A stretch of DNA of 64,000 nt, from NCBI GenBank assembly GCA_035041965.1, contig JAPYMA010000945.1, positions 45,009 through 109,008 on the forward strand. The letters are read 5' to 3'. This DNA comes from Anisakis pegreffii. Lineage: Eukaryota; Nematoda; Chromadorea; Rhabditida; Anisakidae. A model generated the notes under the pieces. The model saw only the letters and a list, made by a program, of their open reading frames with translations. It was not told the origin of the DNA and did not search any database. This document shows, piece by piece, positions 25,345 through 46,200 of this stretch (positions are counted from its first letter, which is position 1; each line of letters opens with the position of its first letter). The position numbers and the translations under genes were made by a program.

Positions 25345-27966
25345 TCACTCAAAAACAAGTCTTTTTCTCATCGCAGACGGACTGCCGTCATCTCCTCTGG
25401 CCATTCTTCGTTTTCTTCCCAAAGCGGCAGCATTTTGCGTAGAGCTCGGAAGAGGTAGTTCAGAATTGTCGCAAGCATATGGCATCTGTGCAACAATCGG
25501 ATCACAATTCTTACTGTATCAACAAAAATGAATGAAACAAAGGAATATATAACACTCTTTTTATAAATACCGTTTTGAAATAAGTGCACTGTAGTGCTTG
25601 TGTTGCCGTCCAACGTTCCAGAGGATTGAATCTGTAAATTCGATTTTAAATACGTAATCAGATCAACTCGCATCGATCCGGTTACATACATATACAAAGT
25701 CAATCATCGTATCGCTTTTATCAGTAAAAACCAATGAAAGTCTATAAAATTTCCAATTCGAAATGAATGAGTGGAGATTAATACCTAAGACACTGATAAA
25801 TCAACTCAATCAGGTCATCACTCGCAGCCGTGAATACGCTCTTTAAAGGAATTCCCACTGTTGGCTTCATTTCGACGTAATCCGGAAAGTCTTTCATATT
25901 CTGAAATAATTCATTGGCTTCCTCAAATGTTCGATTAAAATCTCCGTATGTTCATTTCAACAACGATGTAATGGTACAAAATCAACACTTTCATTGCATT
26001 TTTGCACAATGAAATAACTGATATCCACTAAGCGAAGTTTGTAAAGATGTAATTATGTTAAATTCATTCTGGAACATATTAAATGAATAAAATGAATTAC
26101 CGCAGAACGGATATTTGGCTTAATCGCTAGATATGGAAGAATCGCGTATCGATGAAACAAAATTCAACTGCGAAAAGTTTGAACGAGGACTCCAATATGA
26201 TTTGAAACGGTAAAATCTCGAGTTGAAAACAGCAAAAATTTGGTGAAAACCTACTTGGTAACCTCAACAGCTAAGACCCTGACGAATTTGAGCAAAAAGG
26301 ATTCATTGAGATTGAAACCATTAATTCAATGAAAGTGAAACTTACAGGCCAATCCTCGTCAGTGGGTGTACCCATGATGTGATATATCTTTACAAGTTGA
26401 TCAAGATCAGACTCACCCGGGAAGATGGGAACCTTAAATGATATCTTGAAACTTTGAAGTGAGAAAATTAACAGACGTATGCAGTATGAAAGTAAAACCA
26501 TCACAATCCTGGAAGACTACATGTAAATTAGATTGGAATTCTTGAGAGTTTAAATAAACTGAACGAACTCGAAGTAACAATTCAGCGATAATACAACCAA
26601 CAGCCCACATATCAACACCAACACCATACGAACGTGCTGCATAAATCAATTCAGGTGCACGATACCATCTTGTTACCACCTGTACCGAATGCTCATTATT
26701 CCATTCACTATTTCTTGGTATATATTATGGAATGACATATTGCAAACTGTATATAGAGATGCCGAAATGAACAGATAAAAAATGAATGAATGAGAATGGG
26801 AGTGACTGGTAGTCAACTGAACATATTCATTAGTTGAAATGAACATTGTTTAAAGAGTTGGAATATAATACCTGATGTGTGTAATTACGATTCGGAGAAC
26901 CAAAAAAGCGTGCTAAACCGAAATCGGCGATTTTGATGCGACCGCGATTATTAATGAGCAAATTATTTGGTTTCAAATCCTGAAAGAACTCTTCATCAGT
27001 TCACTTGCTATGAAGAAAATGACAGCGAACATCGGAAAAGTTACATTTAACATTGTGAGTGAGCGTTAAATTATATTCGATGCAAAGTTCACTGCAAATG
27101 CAACAATATGAATATAGATTTAGAACAACGCATTGACATATCAACTGCTTTGTGCAAGTGTAATGAAGGCTGGCAAAAGAGTGATAATGAATACCCGATG
27201 CAAAACCCATTGCAAATGAAGATATTCCAACCCTAACAGCATCTGAAGTACCATATTCTTAATGTGTTCAGGCATTAAAATGATTAAATTATCTTTCACA
27301 ATATGCTCCAAATCAGTTTCCATAAAATCGAACACTAATTGAATATTCGTTTTATGCCCAATTACATCCAATAACTGAAACACAAATAATCAATCGATGA
27401 AACATTCAACGAAACAACAATTTTAGAGTAACAAACAGAATTACAAATTGCAAAACTAACACCAATAATATTGTCATGATGAAGTTCCTGAAGGAGTTTT
27501 ATTTCTCGAAGTGCCGTTCGGTTCACCCCGTCCATCACCTCGTGCCGCGAGCCTAATTTAATCTGAACAAAATAATAACAACGACTCAATTCTGTGAGCA
27601 TATGCAACCATCCAACGAAAATACGTGACATAACGACGACAGAACATTATGGGATTGGATACACTGAATGAACTTGAATCTTCACCTTTTTAATAGCAAC
27701 GAAATCGCCAGTTTCAGTGTCTTTTGCTTTGTAGACGTTTGCGAACTGAAACAAAGATTTTGATCATTGCATGTTTCAATTCATTCTTAAATTCAACCAA
27801 GTAAAGAATTAGATCGTCGTTATAGATCAAGTTTTGGTCGAAGTAAAAGGTAAGAGATTAAAAAAGTGTACAATACTGACTCAAACTTGAATACCTGTCC
27901 CTCACCCAAATGTTTTATCTTTTCATATCGAGTTTTACCACGATTTTTTGTCGTTTCATTCCACAT
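25345..27966 (-). CDS. CDK7: Cyclin-dependent kinase 7 (CAK/TFIIH kinase)
   Basis: Catalytic subunit of CDK-activating kinase, which phosphorylates cell-cycle CDK T-loops and, within TFIIH, the RNA polymerase II CTD. Ten exons join in frame: 27966-27895, 27745-27686, 27562-27461, 27374-27195, 26979-26872, 26679-26569, 26432-26346, 25900-25785, 25631-25571, 25485-25345, giving 345 aa (human 346). Visible features in order: glycine loop [20 protein letters not shown] lysine, the CDK7-type helix [31 protein letters not shown] (split by an intron after HR), ADFGLA, T-loop [31 protein letters not shown], and a basic C-terminus ending RKRLVFE. The start ATG at 27966 is preceded by an in-frame stop. 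All catalytic motifs are intact. One acceptor (exon 7) is TTTAAG. Confidence 0.97.
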
Positions 27967-28248
27967 TTCACCGAATTACTCAACGAATATTATGCAAACT
28001 GACTGTAAATACGCATTTCAACTTCGTACTTATTCAAACAGTCGAAATGATTATTTAACTATGAATGACATTATCAAAGGAATACAAGACTCAATGAAAT
28101 ATTACAATAAAATGCAATAAACAGACTGCATGTGACGTGAAAATAATATAACGGGCATCAATGCGCTTTGATAACGACGTAATTGCAAGCACGTTGATCA
28201 GTTACATTAAAATCTTTATTTTCCGTGAAACAACGTATAACAATTCTT

Positions 28249-28283
28249 AATAGCAACAACAACAACAACAACACAACAACATA
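28249..28283 (+). repeat. CAA-type microsatellite
   Basis: A short run of CAA repeats lies in the DDX56-CDK7 interval. Confidence 0.8.
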
Positions 28284-28658
28284 ACATCGCGAATCACATA
28301 GTCTCATCTACTCAGTCTCGACATCCCTTCGGATCATCAAAGAACGACGCTCAGAAAGTGTGCGATCCGAACCCAAAAAATTTTGCGTCAAGCGATCTAA
28401 CCTGACGAACTTCAACAGTGTTCAAGCCCTCAACGCACAATTAAAACAGGACGGTAGTTCGAAACTTTGTGTTATTTAGTATAATGTTGGTCAATTTTAT
28501 CCATCAAATGAACTGATATTAACAGTAAAAGAAAAACGAAAAATTCTCTCGTTTTGAATTCTTCGCATTTCGTGAATTTCAAACAATTCTCAATACATTC
28601 AAATCACTCAGGAACGGATACAAATTATTCGATCAGAAATTGAATTAAAACCAATCGA

Positions 28659-31600
28659 TTAGACAGAGAAACTTTGTAAGGGATCTTCAGCGACTCTTTT
28701 ATGTTTCAACTGGGCGGCGGTGATTCTCTTCTTATTGACAGCATTCTTCAGCGATTGGGTACCTCTTCGCTTCCTTCGAGCACCGTTCTTCGCATCGTCA
28801 TTATAATTCGGACCACGTAACGCTGGTGGCACTAGAAGATTATTACATTATAGTGATCATACAGAGTGCGATTTTGTAAGCGATATTTGTACACACCCAA
28901 ACGAATTCTCGCATTGCGTGACATATAACATAGATAATCAGTAATATATTAAGCAACCTCAGAATATGTCTTGTTTTGAGAAAATTCTCAGTGCACTAGG
29001 AGAAGGAAAAGGTTAACACTGACACAGCAGAGTGCAATATCTGCGATCGGTAGAGGCGTAGAGAACTCATAATTACTATTCTCAATTTCATAGAAATAAC
29101 TGGTAAATGCATTCAAAATGAACTGACCCATGTAGTCGGGAACGTCTGCAATTGCAGGACTATGTAAAGACAATGAATGCAGTCGTTTGTCTTGCTCGAG
29201 TGTTGCTTTTTCGCGGGGATTCTTTGCGAAATAACTGTCCAGTTTCTTTGATCGCAAAATTTCTCCTTTAATTTCAGCCAATCGCGCCTCTCGAATCACA
29301 CTTCGTGTGCATGCTGCGAGCACTTCCTTAATACAACGATTCTTTGTGCTTCGTTTAATTCAACATTAAATTCTTTCCGTTTCGAACCATTCAAAATTAC
29401 GATAAAACGCTTGTGATGAATCATTTCAAAACTGAAACAAAAACTAATGAAAAGACTCAAAAAAATCCGAAGAATAATGATCGTAATAATACGCGTTACT
29501 GTTCTTAACGGATATAATAATAAATTTAAATTTTCAATAATTCGTATGCAACCTTAACGATCATTACGAGTGATTATTGTTTAATGAACAAATTAAGATG
29601 CAAATATTAGACTTGATATGTAATAAAAATAAACTTAAATAATTTCTCTAATTTCCCAAAATGAGCAAATATTGATGAAAGATGAAAATTTCGTAACACA
29701 AAATTACCCTTGCTCTCAGAACGAATGATTCCAGTTCTTTGATTCGTATTTCGTAAGGCATTATTACTGAGCCCATCTCATTAATATATTCACTGATTTC
29801 ATCAACGAACTGCTTTTCGCTAGGTATCGCGAACGATAACGCGGTTCCTTTATTCCAGCCACGTGCAGTCCTTGAACAAGAGGATGATCATTACGAGTGA
29901 TGAACAAACTGAGATGTAAATATCAAACTTCATATGTAATATTTCGTATGTAACCTTAAATAACCATCAGTCAACTGAGATGAACACAACGAACGAACGC
30001 ACATTCCATAAACAATCTATGCGATAAAATAATTCTAGTCACCTTCCAACACGATGTATATAAGAATCGATTGCGGTTGGAAAGTCAAAGTTGATAACGT
30101 TCGAAACGTGATGAAAGTCGATACCACGAGATACACCCGACTCTTTATCCCATTTTTTACGCTTTCTTTTTTCTTTCTTCTGATGTACCTTCACCGCTGT
30201 CTGTATTGAAATACACAACAACGTTTGAATTTATAAATTTCCCAAGTGCACAAAAATTCGTCAACCAATTGTTACAGAAAAGATTCCGCAAATCAACTGG
30301 AATATGACGACGACCTGATGAAAAGTAATATTTAAAACCAACGTCATTGCTATCGTTTTGCTGCGATGAATCATTTGCGAAGACATCGTTTAAGTCGGAT
30401 GCGATTATGTAGTTGTATCTGCCTTCATTGAACTCGTTCACAACATGGCATCGACTGTTATACGGCATTTCAGCGTTGACAATGCAAGAGCGTATCTTGA
30501 ACGCTTCGAGAAACAAGCCGACTCTTAAATTGAACACAAATATCAGTTGACCATTCAACAACCCTTTCTCATTCAGCTGACACTTCTTGTAATACGCCAA
30601 CATACGCCTGTTTAATATGATTGTCCTGAACCACGAAACTTAAAATCGTTTATCGATGGAAGAAGCACTTGCAAATTCATACTGCACACAAAAACATTTC
30701 TTACTGAGGGCTATATCGCAACAAATTTACAGATTCGTGATAATTAAATACGTTATATAACTGAAATTCGTCATCTTTTATTTGGGATGAAGTAAACGAG
30801 GTGGAACGGATATAATGAGGGTGTTATTGTTATTGTATTCATCTGAACGGTGAACCATTATCGCATTTAGACTATTTGAATTAATTAAAAATATGTCACA
30901 ACAACCAACTGATAACAGCGATCGGGTCCCGAGACGAACAGAATCGATTTACCGATGAGTAATTTCAATTTGATCATTGCGATTAATATCGCAAACTTTT
31001 GTTCTTCATTTTGACAGTTCACCAAATATTGCGATAACTGCTCCGAACCTGGCAGTTCACTTTCCTTCAAGTAAATATTTCCGCTTGATCATAATTATTA
31101 TTAATATCATCATTGCTACTATTGACTGCCATGATTATTGCCGTATAGTAACAATTATGAGTGAGATTAACATACATAACTGCTCTTTACTCATAAATAC
31201 AAATCTCGCTATCTTCAAATCTAAAAGGCGAGAATTTTGAATATAATTCATTGACGCTCACGAAACAGCAAATTTTCTAAACGATAACTTAGAGTGAATC
31301 ACATTAATGTTAAATTCTGGTTTCGCTTACTCAAATCGAATCAAACAAGCAAGAAATAAATTACATAAAGATTAAGGTGAATGAATTTTCAAACAGATAG
31401 CTGATTATGACTTAAGTTGTGTACTTTGAGTTTCAGTGTAACGAGAGATCCACGTAAGAATGCCTCTTTCAACGGACCGATATCTTCAGACAGAGTGGCG
31501 GAGGTGAATATGCTTTGATATGATTGTGGAAGATATTCTTTCAGTTTTCTGGAAGCAATGTTACCATTATTATAGTTTCCACTGTCATTATCACATGTTA

Positions 31601-34397
31601 CAATCGCTAGCCATTTATGTCAAAGACAAAGATATTTGTCAATAGAGCTAACGACACAGAATTAAATCCTTTCAATTCAAAGTTCTCAAACTGCAAAGAA
31701 ATGACGGCAATAAGTAAAAGAAACGAGCTCAAATAAGACATACTTAATGTCGTCTTCGTATCCAAACGAAACAAGTAAATCTGCTTCGTCAACAACAATA
31801 TGCCTCAAATTCGCACATAAATCTGATTTGTGATTGAGCGCAGATAAAAGACGACTCGGCGTTGTTACTATTATATCCAGTTGTTGCTAAAATAATCCAT
31901 CTCAACATTATGCAATGTTTATTTATAACTGACACAAATAACAAACTACTGATCAAAGCAACTAAACCTTAAGATAGTCAGTCTGTTGACTGGCATCAAA
32001 ATCACAAAGGTTTATTGATTGCAAAAATGGAAACGGTGATATTAGTTGAACGAGTACTTTGAAGATCTGAAATTTTGATCATTTTAAGGATTTGAAAATT
32101 TGATATAACATTTATCACGAATGTACTAATGCATCGTAATTCAAAAATGAATTCATACAAACCAACTGAGAAGAGTAATTCTAATAAACAATATAAAAAC
32201 TGTCATTAACAAATAAAAACAAACAGAATTTTGAGATTTAATCTTTATGCATTCTTCAACTCTAAATGCAATCAACTGAAACGATAAATACGTTTAAATC
32301 GAGATGATCGATAATTAAATAATAAATAATTAAATGACTGATTACCTGAGTGGCAAGCTCACGGGTTGGTGCGATAAAAAGAGCAAACGGCCCAGTCAAA
32401 GAGCTATCGCACGATGCCTTAAATTCAAATCTATTTGTCATTTGATCATTCGAATTTATCATGAAAGATGTCGAATTGCAAACATCCAAAATAATCACTT
32501 ATTTCACTTGTCAGCAATTCTATTCGACGCTCTTTGTTCTTCAGAATCTCCTAGATGAAGTGGGTGGGCCAAGTCAAGATGATGTTCATATGACAGCTTT
32601 CTATGCATCACAATTTCACAATATACCGAAAAGTCAACTGTATAAACTCATTTGTGAGTGAATCAAAGCAAGACAACGCACCTCAATTAAGTGCAGTATC
32701 TTCTGCACGACCGGTATCATGAACGCACCAGTCTTTCCACTCCCCGTCCGAGCACGTGCCAATATATTCTTATCCTCCAACGCTAATTCGATCATATTCT
32801 GTTGTACATGAGTCGGCTTCTCCCATCCCAATTCTCCAATCGCCTTAATATTACTTCGTTCGCTTTAAACAAACATTTGCCAACGATTACATTGCAGACC
32901 TCTCAGAAATCTTCATATTTTCATCTTAATAACTGGAAATTTAACTGAACGCAAATTAATCAACACAATCACAATCAGTTTCATCACAATAATTTTGCGA
33001 ATTTCGTTCGATTTTCAAAAATGCAAACAAAATAATTCGTTCAAAAAATTGAAAATTCCAGTCGCCTCTTTTCGAAATTTAATAATCTTCCCATTAAAGC
33101 ATCCTTATGAATAAGGCAAAGAAGTGCATTGATTTCAAATAATAACAATAATTACCACAGCTACAGATTTCAGACAGATATTTCGTAAAATCGCTGTTCC
33201 ATAAAATGAAATATTTCAAAATGCATTTCCAATTGACGAAAGATTCGCTAACTCAAGATTATAACCAACCTTCAGAAGTCGTTCATCCAAATTGAAATCC
33301 TTGAAGGACACATTTTCACTTATATCCGACTGACAATTTAGTATGTTGAATGCATTACGCTGACTGTTTTTCCCTTTTTTACTTTCCTTTCTGGAAAATG
33401 ATACCTTCTTAATCGTACCGAAGTACTGATTTAATTCAGTAAATTATTGATGAAGAGAATAACAAATTATAAAATTTCACACTACTCACGACGGCTAGCG
33501 TAGAACTGGAAGACTCGAATTGGATTAAGCTGGGCTTAAACTACCACGCAGACTCAGGCTAATGCTCGTCTCAGCTTTGTGCTCAACTTTCGGATACTTT
33601 TCCGTCCAACAATATTCAACACTATCCCAACCCGATTTTCAACACTTTTCATGTGACTCAATCAGATGATAATCATTTCGCACAAAATCTTTTTCATCAA
33701 ATTTTCAACCCATTTCGAGAAGGCAAATGGAAATTTAACAAAGAATTCATTTTTAGACAAATGAATTTATCCGAAAATAAAGCAGTAAAAATTGATTAGA
33801 TGTACTCTATTCATTTAACTGCTCACTTATCCTTAAGTGCAAGACTCTAAATGAATTTATGTGACCTTTTCAGATGACTTTGTTTATGTTTCCGTTTCCT
33901 TTGATTAGTTGATTCATCAGTTCTCTTATCTGCGTCAGTGCCAACATTATCCTGTATAAGAATGATTGCAATACCAATGAAGTGACAGATGATGCGATGA
34001 CAATGGAAACATCAAGAAGAACAAAGGGAAATGAAAAGAACAAAATGGCTTCGGAAATATCGAAAAGTTAACTCAACAAATTCAGCAATTTTAAAAACTA
34101 AAGATGCCAAAGGCATCAAAAGTGACTGAAATGAGAAAAGACGGCGGAAAGTTTCAGAATGAACGATCGAATAAATTTCCAACGGCACTTAAAAATTGAA
34201 AAATTCACAAAAATTTTGGGAATTGATTTTATTGAGTTAACTTTAACAGCGAATTTAACATTTTAATTTCACGCTCAATAATTTTGTTTGAATATATTAA
34301 TTTTACACGAAAGCATTTAATGAATGAATTAACGCACTTTCTTTTCCTCTTCTTTCACTTCAACGTTACTTTCATTCAAATCCGAATCGCTCGCCAT
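28659..34397 (-). CDS. DDX56: DEAD-box RNA helicase DDX56-like
   Basis: Nucleolar ATP-dependent RNA helicase of the DDX56/Dbp9 group, acting in large ribosomal subunit assembly. Fourteen exons join in frame: 34397-34338, 33951-33866, 33390-33270, 32843-32682, 32417-32346, 32066-31968, 31886-31744, 31548-31425, 31064-30910, 30523-30343, 30200-30043, 29870-29708, 29326-29128, 28831-28659, giving about 631 aa. Motifs: [11 protein letters not shown] (I), APTREL (Ia), TTPSR (Ib), VDEAD (II), TSAT (III), SGVSRGIDF (V) and YIHRVGRTARG (VI), then the family-specific [12 protein letters not shown] and [15 protein letters not shown] tail and a basic C-terminus. Compared with human (547 aa) it has an acidic-then-basic N-terminal extension of about 75 residues and an Asn/Ser-rich insert before motif V. 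Exon 10's donor has a second in-frame option (SDLND/GTCTTC). Six of 13 acceptors are AAG. Confidence 0.93.
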
Positions 34398-35203
34398 AAT
34401 TTCAGAAACTCTTTTTAATCTCGTTTTTATACAGTCAATACTCGTTGAACGCTGCAATGTGAATGCATCGATAAATTAAATTTCGCATGTATAAATCATC
34501 ATCTCTATCGCCTCAGAATATTAATCCGTCGTACCCAGACGGCTATGTAAGAGCATCAAATCTCTCTGACGCAACAACTGATCGCAGTTCAAGTGAATAA
34601 TGGGGGAATTTTTCTGAATGTCAAATCGTCACAATGAATTGATTCTATACCTATGGAACAAACTTTGAATTTCTCAACAATCCAATATTCACACTCATCA
34701 AATACAAAAGATTTTAAGTTTCATTTCATAACTCTTTCATTTCTGCGTCTCACCTATAATCAATATTAATTCAGCCAACGAACTGAGCGATAATTTGCTG
34801 AAGCATTGAAGCTAACAATTATTGCTGAGTGCGAAACAAAAGAAAACAAATCAGTGGTACCCGTGTAGAATGGCTAAAAATATTCATTCCATAACAAAGT
34901 ACGTTCAACGGTGAAATCTATGATCAAAATACGAGGCAATCAGACGAATCAAATGAAGCGTTTTATTACAACATAAATCAGAATACAAATCAACAACTTT
35001 AAATGTAAAATCTAAGCAAGCAAAATAAAATAACATCATTACGATAACTCTCACGACTGGTGAAAAATGAAAGTCTTCAGAATCACTCAGAACAAAACAG
35101 GTATCTGAGAGAAACATTAAAAGCCTTCTAGCATTCTTCTTTGACAATTCAATTTTGACTTCAATTCGCTACTTACATCTTTACGGTGCAATACAGAGAT
35201 AAA
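34398..35203. other. EARS2-DDX56 intergenic spacer
   Basis: About 0.8 kb between the EARS2 stop and the DDX56 start. A good acceptor (CACATTGCAG, ending at 34452) lies about 55 nt before the DDX56 ATG and could be a trans-splice site or end a 5' UTR intron. A minus-strand open stretch at 34905-35147 ends in hydrophobic sequence, but no homology was seen. Confidence 0.4.
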
Positions 35204-41950
<6,747 letters not shown>

Positions 41951-41959
41951 GATCATCAC

Positions 41960-42153
41960 CTGACGCAGACATCTGACATTATTAGCGCAGTGATATCGGT
42001 TAATGATACCCATAATAACATCAGTGTTGTGGTTGCAATAAGTGTCACAAACGAAGTTAAGCGAAGGACAGTTGCGCAAATAATGCTGACAGTGACTTTT
42101 CAGAAAATCAAATTAATCTTCGAGCCGTAACGGCGTATCAAATACGCTGCCCA
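41960..42153 (-). pseudogene. Transporter-like exon with an in-frame stop
   Basis: After a good acceptor (CGTCCTCAG) the reading begins WAAYLIRRYGSKINLIF, which resembles the Gly-rich loop of MFS transporters. A TGA follows at 42100-42102. The same frame then continues through a hydrophobic helix (TVSIICATVLRLTSF) and reaches a donor-like CAG/GTGATG. A single stop in an otherwise coding-like exon suggests a decayed copy. No flanking exons were found, and the family assignment is tentative. Confidence 0.35.
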
Positions 42154-43291
42154 CTGAGGACGAAATCAATTGACAACAAAATTGCCAACGAAACCGTTCA
42201 GGTTCGGAGACTTAATATTACACTTGAATGAAGAGGCGCAATTTGAATAGTCGAAATCTTGATTCAAAACGTCTATTGATACTCGTCGCTCTGTTTGATC
42301 TGCGTGCAAAAAACATTTCAATGAAATTCAGTTTAAATATTTCTCATGATTTTTTCTATTGCTGAAGTTTTGATATTTCTAATTTTTGATTTTCTGAAAA
42401 GTCATTGTTAATATTATTATAGCATGTCATTTTTGATCACTCATCGATTAATCTTCGCTGTCGAACCCATCGATGTTGTCGAAACTTAGTATATTTTTAA
42501 CTTTTTTGATTTTACTCAACCATATGCACTCAAGTTCCAGGTCGAGTTCCATCAACACTTGCCGTTGCGAATGTACTGTTTTTTATTTATGAAATGCATT
42601 CCAGTGGGTTGTCCCTGTACGCATGATCATCAGATCCTTCTCACGAACAACTCAAAATCAATGTTTCAGTGACCCGAATTGGTATTGAAGACCGCTCTCA
42701 ACATTTCAAAATGATCACTGCCTTCCTTACGACTCGACAATGCGATCGACTGCACACGAGACTTTCTGAAAATGATGAATTTGAAGTTGCTTCAAAAATT
42801 TTGTGTAAAATGCGTAATTTCGCCGAGTATCGCAAACATCTGACTGATATTCTGTAAGACTGTCCAAAATCAAGATCAACTTACAACTTAAACTTATAAT
42901 AGTTTCGTTAGATGGAAGAGTGCAATTCCCTGCCAAGATATCTTTAGAAAAGGTTAACTGTAGATATCTTCCATCATTTAACAAGATGTCAGCCACTAGG
43001 AATATGAACTTAATAACATTCGTGACATACGAATGATTAAATGTCTTCAAAAAAACTGATAACAATGACTAAATTTCATTTCGTGATTCCATACAATGAA
43101 GATGCACACTGCTGTAATTCATTCAATAATACCGTTGTTCTTTTAAAAAGGTTATTTTCGTGAAGCAAATCAATACTGCTTGCAAACAAACGCTAAATAA
43201 ATTAGCAGTGATGAATGAAGAAGAAAATTCGAATGTGTTATAATTCGAATAAAATATGTTTCTCATCGAACATAAGCCCTCCATAACATAT

Positions 43292-46200
43292 TTATCTTTG
43301 CTTTTGCGGAGAACGATCTCCCTTAAGAAAAGGCGACGTAATTCTGACGGATCTTTTGTTAAAATAGACCCGAATTCTGCTATCAAGGCTTATTGGTCGA
43401 GAACACTTCTCGAGGAAGTGGATTTCGTCCAGGAACAATCAACTTCGAAGGGGTCCTTACTCGTTAGAATACGGCATTTAATTGCCAAGAACTGACCTTG
43501 CAACATAACGTCTCCAATAGACGATGATCGGTAGAGCAACAAAATACAACGGCGTTATATCGAAACAGAAAAACGGTAAACTTTTGAGTGGTTCATAATG
43601 GAACGAGCAGATAATCGCTAATGCAGATATCAGATTGCACGTGGCATTCGCGGCAGCCAGAGGCAGTAGTTTCAATGCGCTTTCGATATTCTGTTCTACC
43701 TGAACAAATTCACTAAAAATGACAATCGTTCATTACCAATACACACTTTCAACAATTCCGTATATCAACAGCACTGCATAACGGGCAGAAAAGTCTCTGT
43801 TAAATGACAGATAGCGCGCTTTTTGCCGTATTAAGTCGTTGTCAACTAGTCCACAGGGATGTTATCATCAACTTAATCTCATGCTCAAACCTCAGCTTTA
43901 GTCGAGGTCATTGCTGGAGCCCAAAAAATGATTAATTTATGGTTTGTAGACTCAAAAACCGAGGCTCTATCCACTCCAGACGCAGAATCTTCAACATGAG
44001 TTTCAGCTCATCCTCTATTTTCTGCCGCACGTGGGAGTTCGTGACTGTTTTCTTTTGAAAACATAGTCAAACGTCGATACTGAGCCGTCTAGTCTTTAAT
44101 ATGTTCGAAACTGTTTGTAATCTGACCAAACCTGATATTTATGTGAGAGTGTTGCCCCGATTCGTGCGGCACTTTTACTCCATCGAACATTGTACGCGTA
44201 AAGAGTGATAAATATGACAATGATGATTAATTCACCAAATGCGATCGCACCTAATACCTAAACATGACAAAGTCATTTAAAGATTTAATTTATACGGATC
44301 AACTCAGTTAATTGGCATTTTTATGAGCCAGTTCAACTGAATTATGCACAGTTCCGTTATTTTAGGGAATAGAAATCAAATTCATAGAACACTGAATGGA
44401 AATTCGTTTCGATAGGAAAGTGTGTGATGCTTTTTTAATAAATATTTTTGACACTTTCATTTACAATAGAAATTTTTTTTAGCTCTAAGAAATTTCCCGT
44501 CAAATAAGTGCGAGATAAAATATTTGAATAGGTCTAGTGAAAATTTGAATGAATCGTACCACAGTAAGAATAGTTTTTGTATTCGGACAGATTAAGAGAG
44601 CAGCTGAGTCGACTAATCCAAATAAGATCTGAAATTTCAGAAATTTTTTTTCAATTTTCATGCTTTATGGCGTTAGTTAAAACTTTATAATGTCAAATGC
44701 AATCACTTCATGAATACATCGATTACACTGGAAAATTCAATTCCCTGATGCTTTAAAGAAAATTATATTCAGCTATATAATCATTCCAAGCGCATAATCA
44801 CACAGCATTTGTTATTTTTATCTACACGATTATGAGGATAAACGATAACCTTGCGACAATTAAAAATGGTAATTGATGACAATTACCGCTTTTAATTCTC
44901 ATATACTCACAATTGTTTTTGGTTGTCGAAAGTGACTGAAATGTTCATGAGATTGAATATGGGAAAATAGAACGCAGTTATTTCCTGAATTGTATTATAC
45001 GCAACCTCATTAATACCCGATAAGAATTAGGAAATCGCATTGATAACAAATGGAAAATAACTGAAAATCTTATTGATACATTGAATATGCTATTGAATGA
45101 GAACCACAGCACACTATCAACTGATCGAGTGAAAACCTCATAAATCGAATTGATGTAACTGACACGAATTTTTGTGAGTAATATAACAACGCACCGCGTT
45201 TCACTGTCTTTCGACGACAATTTTATTTTGAATTATTCATATTAAGCATAAATTTATCAGTATTAGTGTGTTGCGGGAGAGGACGAAAATCTGCAGTCGG
45301 AGACCCCTAAAATGTGGTCGACTGGCCAAAAGTCGGGGAGAGAACGTCCCGGGTTTTTCCTGAAAGCGTAACGTCTGGACTAGAGTGAGTAGGAGGGTTG
45401 ATGGCCACGGAATTTCGATTTGAAGCTATCGACCGATTTTCGGTGGCCGCAGAAATTCGACGACCATCAAAATTCAGAGGCTCCCGAAGATCGGCGACCA
45501 CCGACCGCAAAGTGAAGGAAGTGTTCGATCTTTGGCTTCTGCAAAACGAACTTTGTTTAACATCGATCGAAACCGACTGGCATTCAGAATTTGCTTATCC
45601 GTGACCACCATAGGGCGTTCGACCAAAAAACCTTGCGGTTCCAACTCTCTAGCACACAGATAACCACAAAGCCACAATGCGGTTTTAACGATAATATTTC
45701 ATGAGCCATACGAAAAGTAAACAATGCGCAGTCTTCGGAGAGGAAAGGAGAACAACATTCTAGGATGAGAATAACGTTATTTTGTTCTTTTCCACGTTGT
45801 AAAAATCGTCTGATTTTATCACCGAAACTATAGGCCAAGTTACAATTTACAGAAGTAATTCTGCCACGGTGATGAGAAATGCCATTTTCTCCTAATGTAA
45901 GGATACTGATCATGAGATAACCAGAAACACTCCGATTCTATGATTATAAAAGTTGTCGAATTTCGAAATGTCGTCACGTATTAGTTTCATTTTCATCTTA
46001 GCAACATTCGCCTCGTCAGCAGTGACCATATGTAAGTGGTCTTCATCGCTGTGATACAGCTACAAGAATTCAAGCAGTGCTCTGCATGTGACCTACGTAT
46101 TGTGAAATCTTCTTGGAAATTGGAGGATAGTCCAAACATAATCCTCAATTTGAGGAGGATATTCAGCAAAGTTCATTATGAATTGCAAAGGGTGAAAAAA

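Noticed and set aside
45584..45913. Minus-strand 109-codon open frame in the receptor intron
   Set aside because: It overlaps repeat-like sequence, lacks splice sites that fit the receptor and has no family resemblance.
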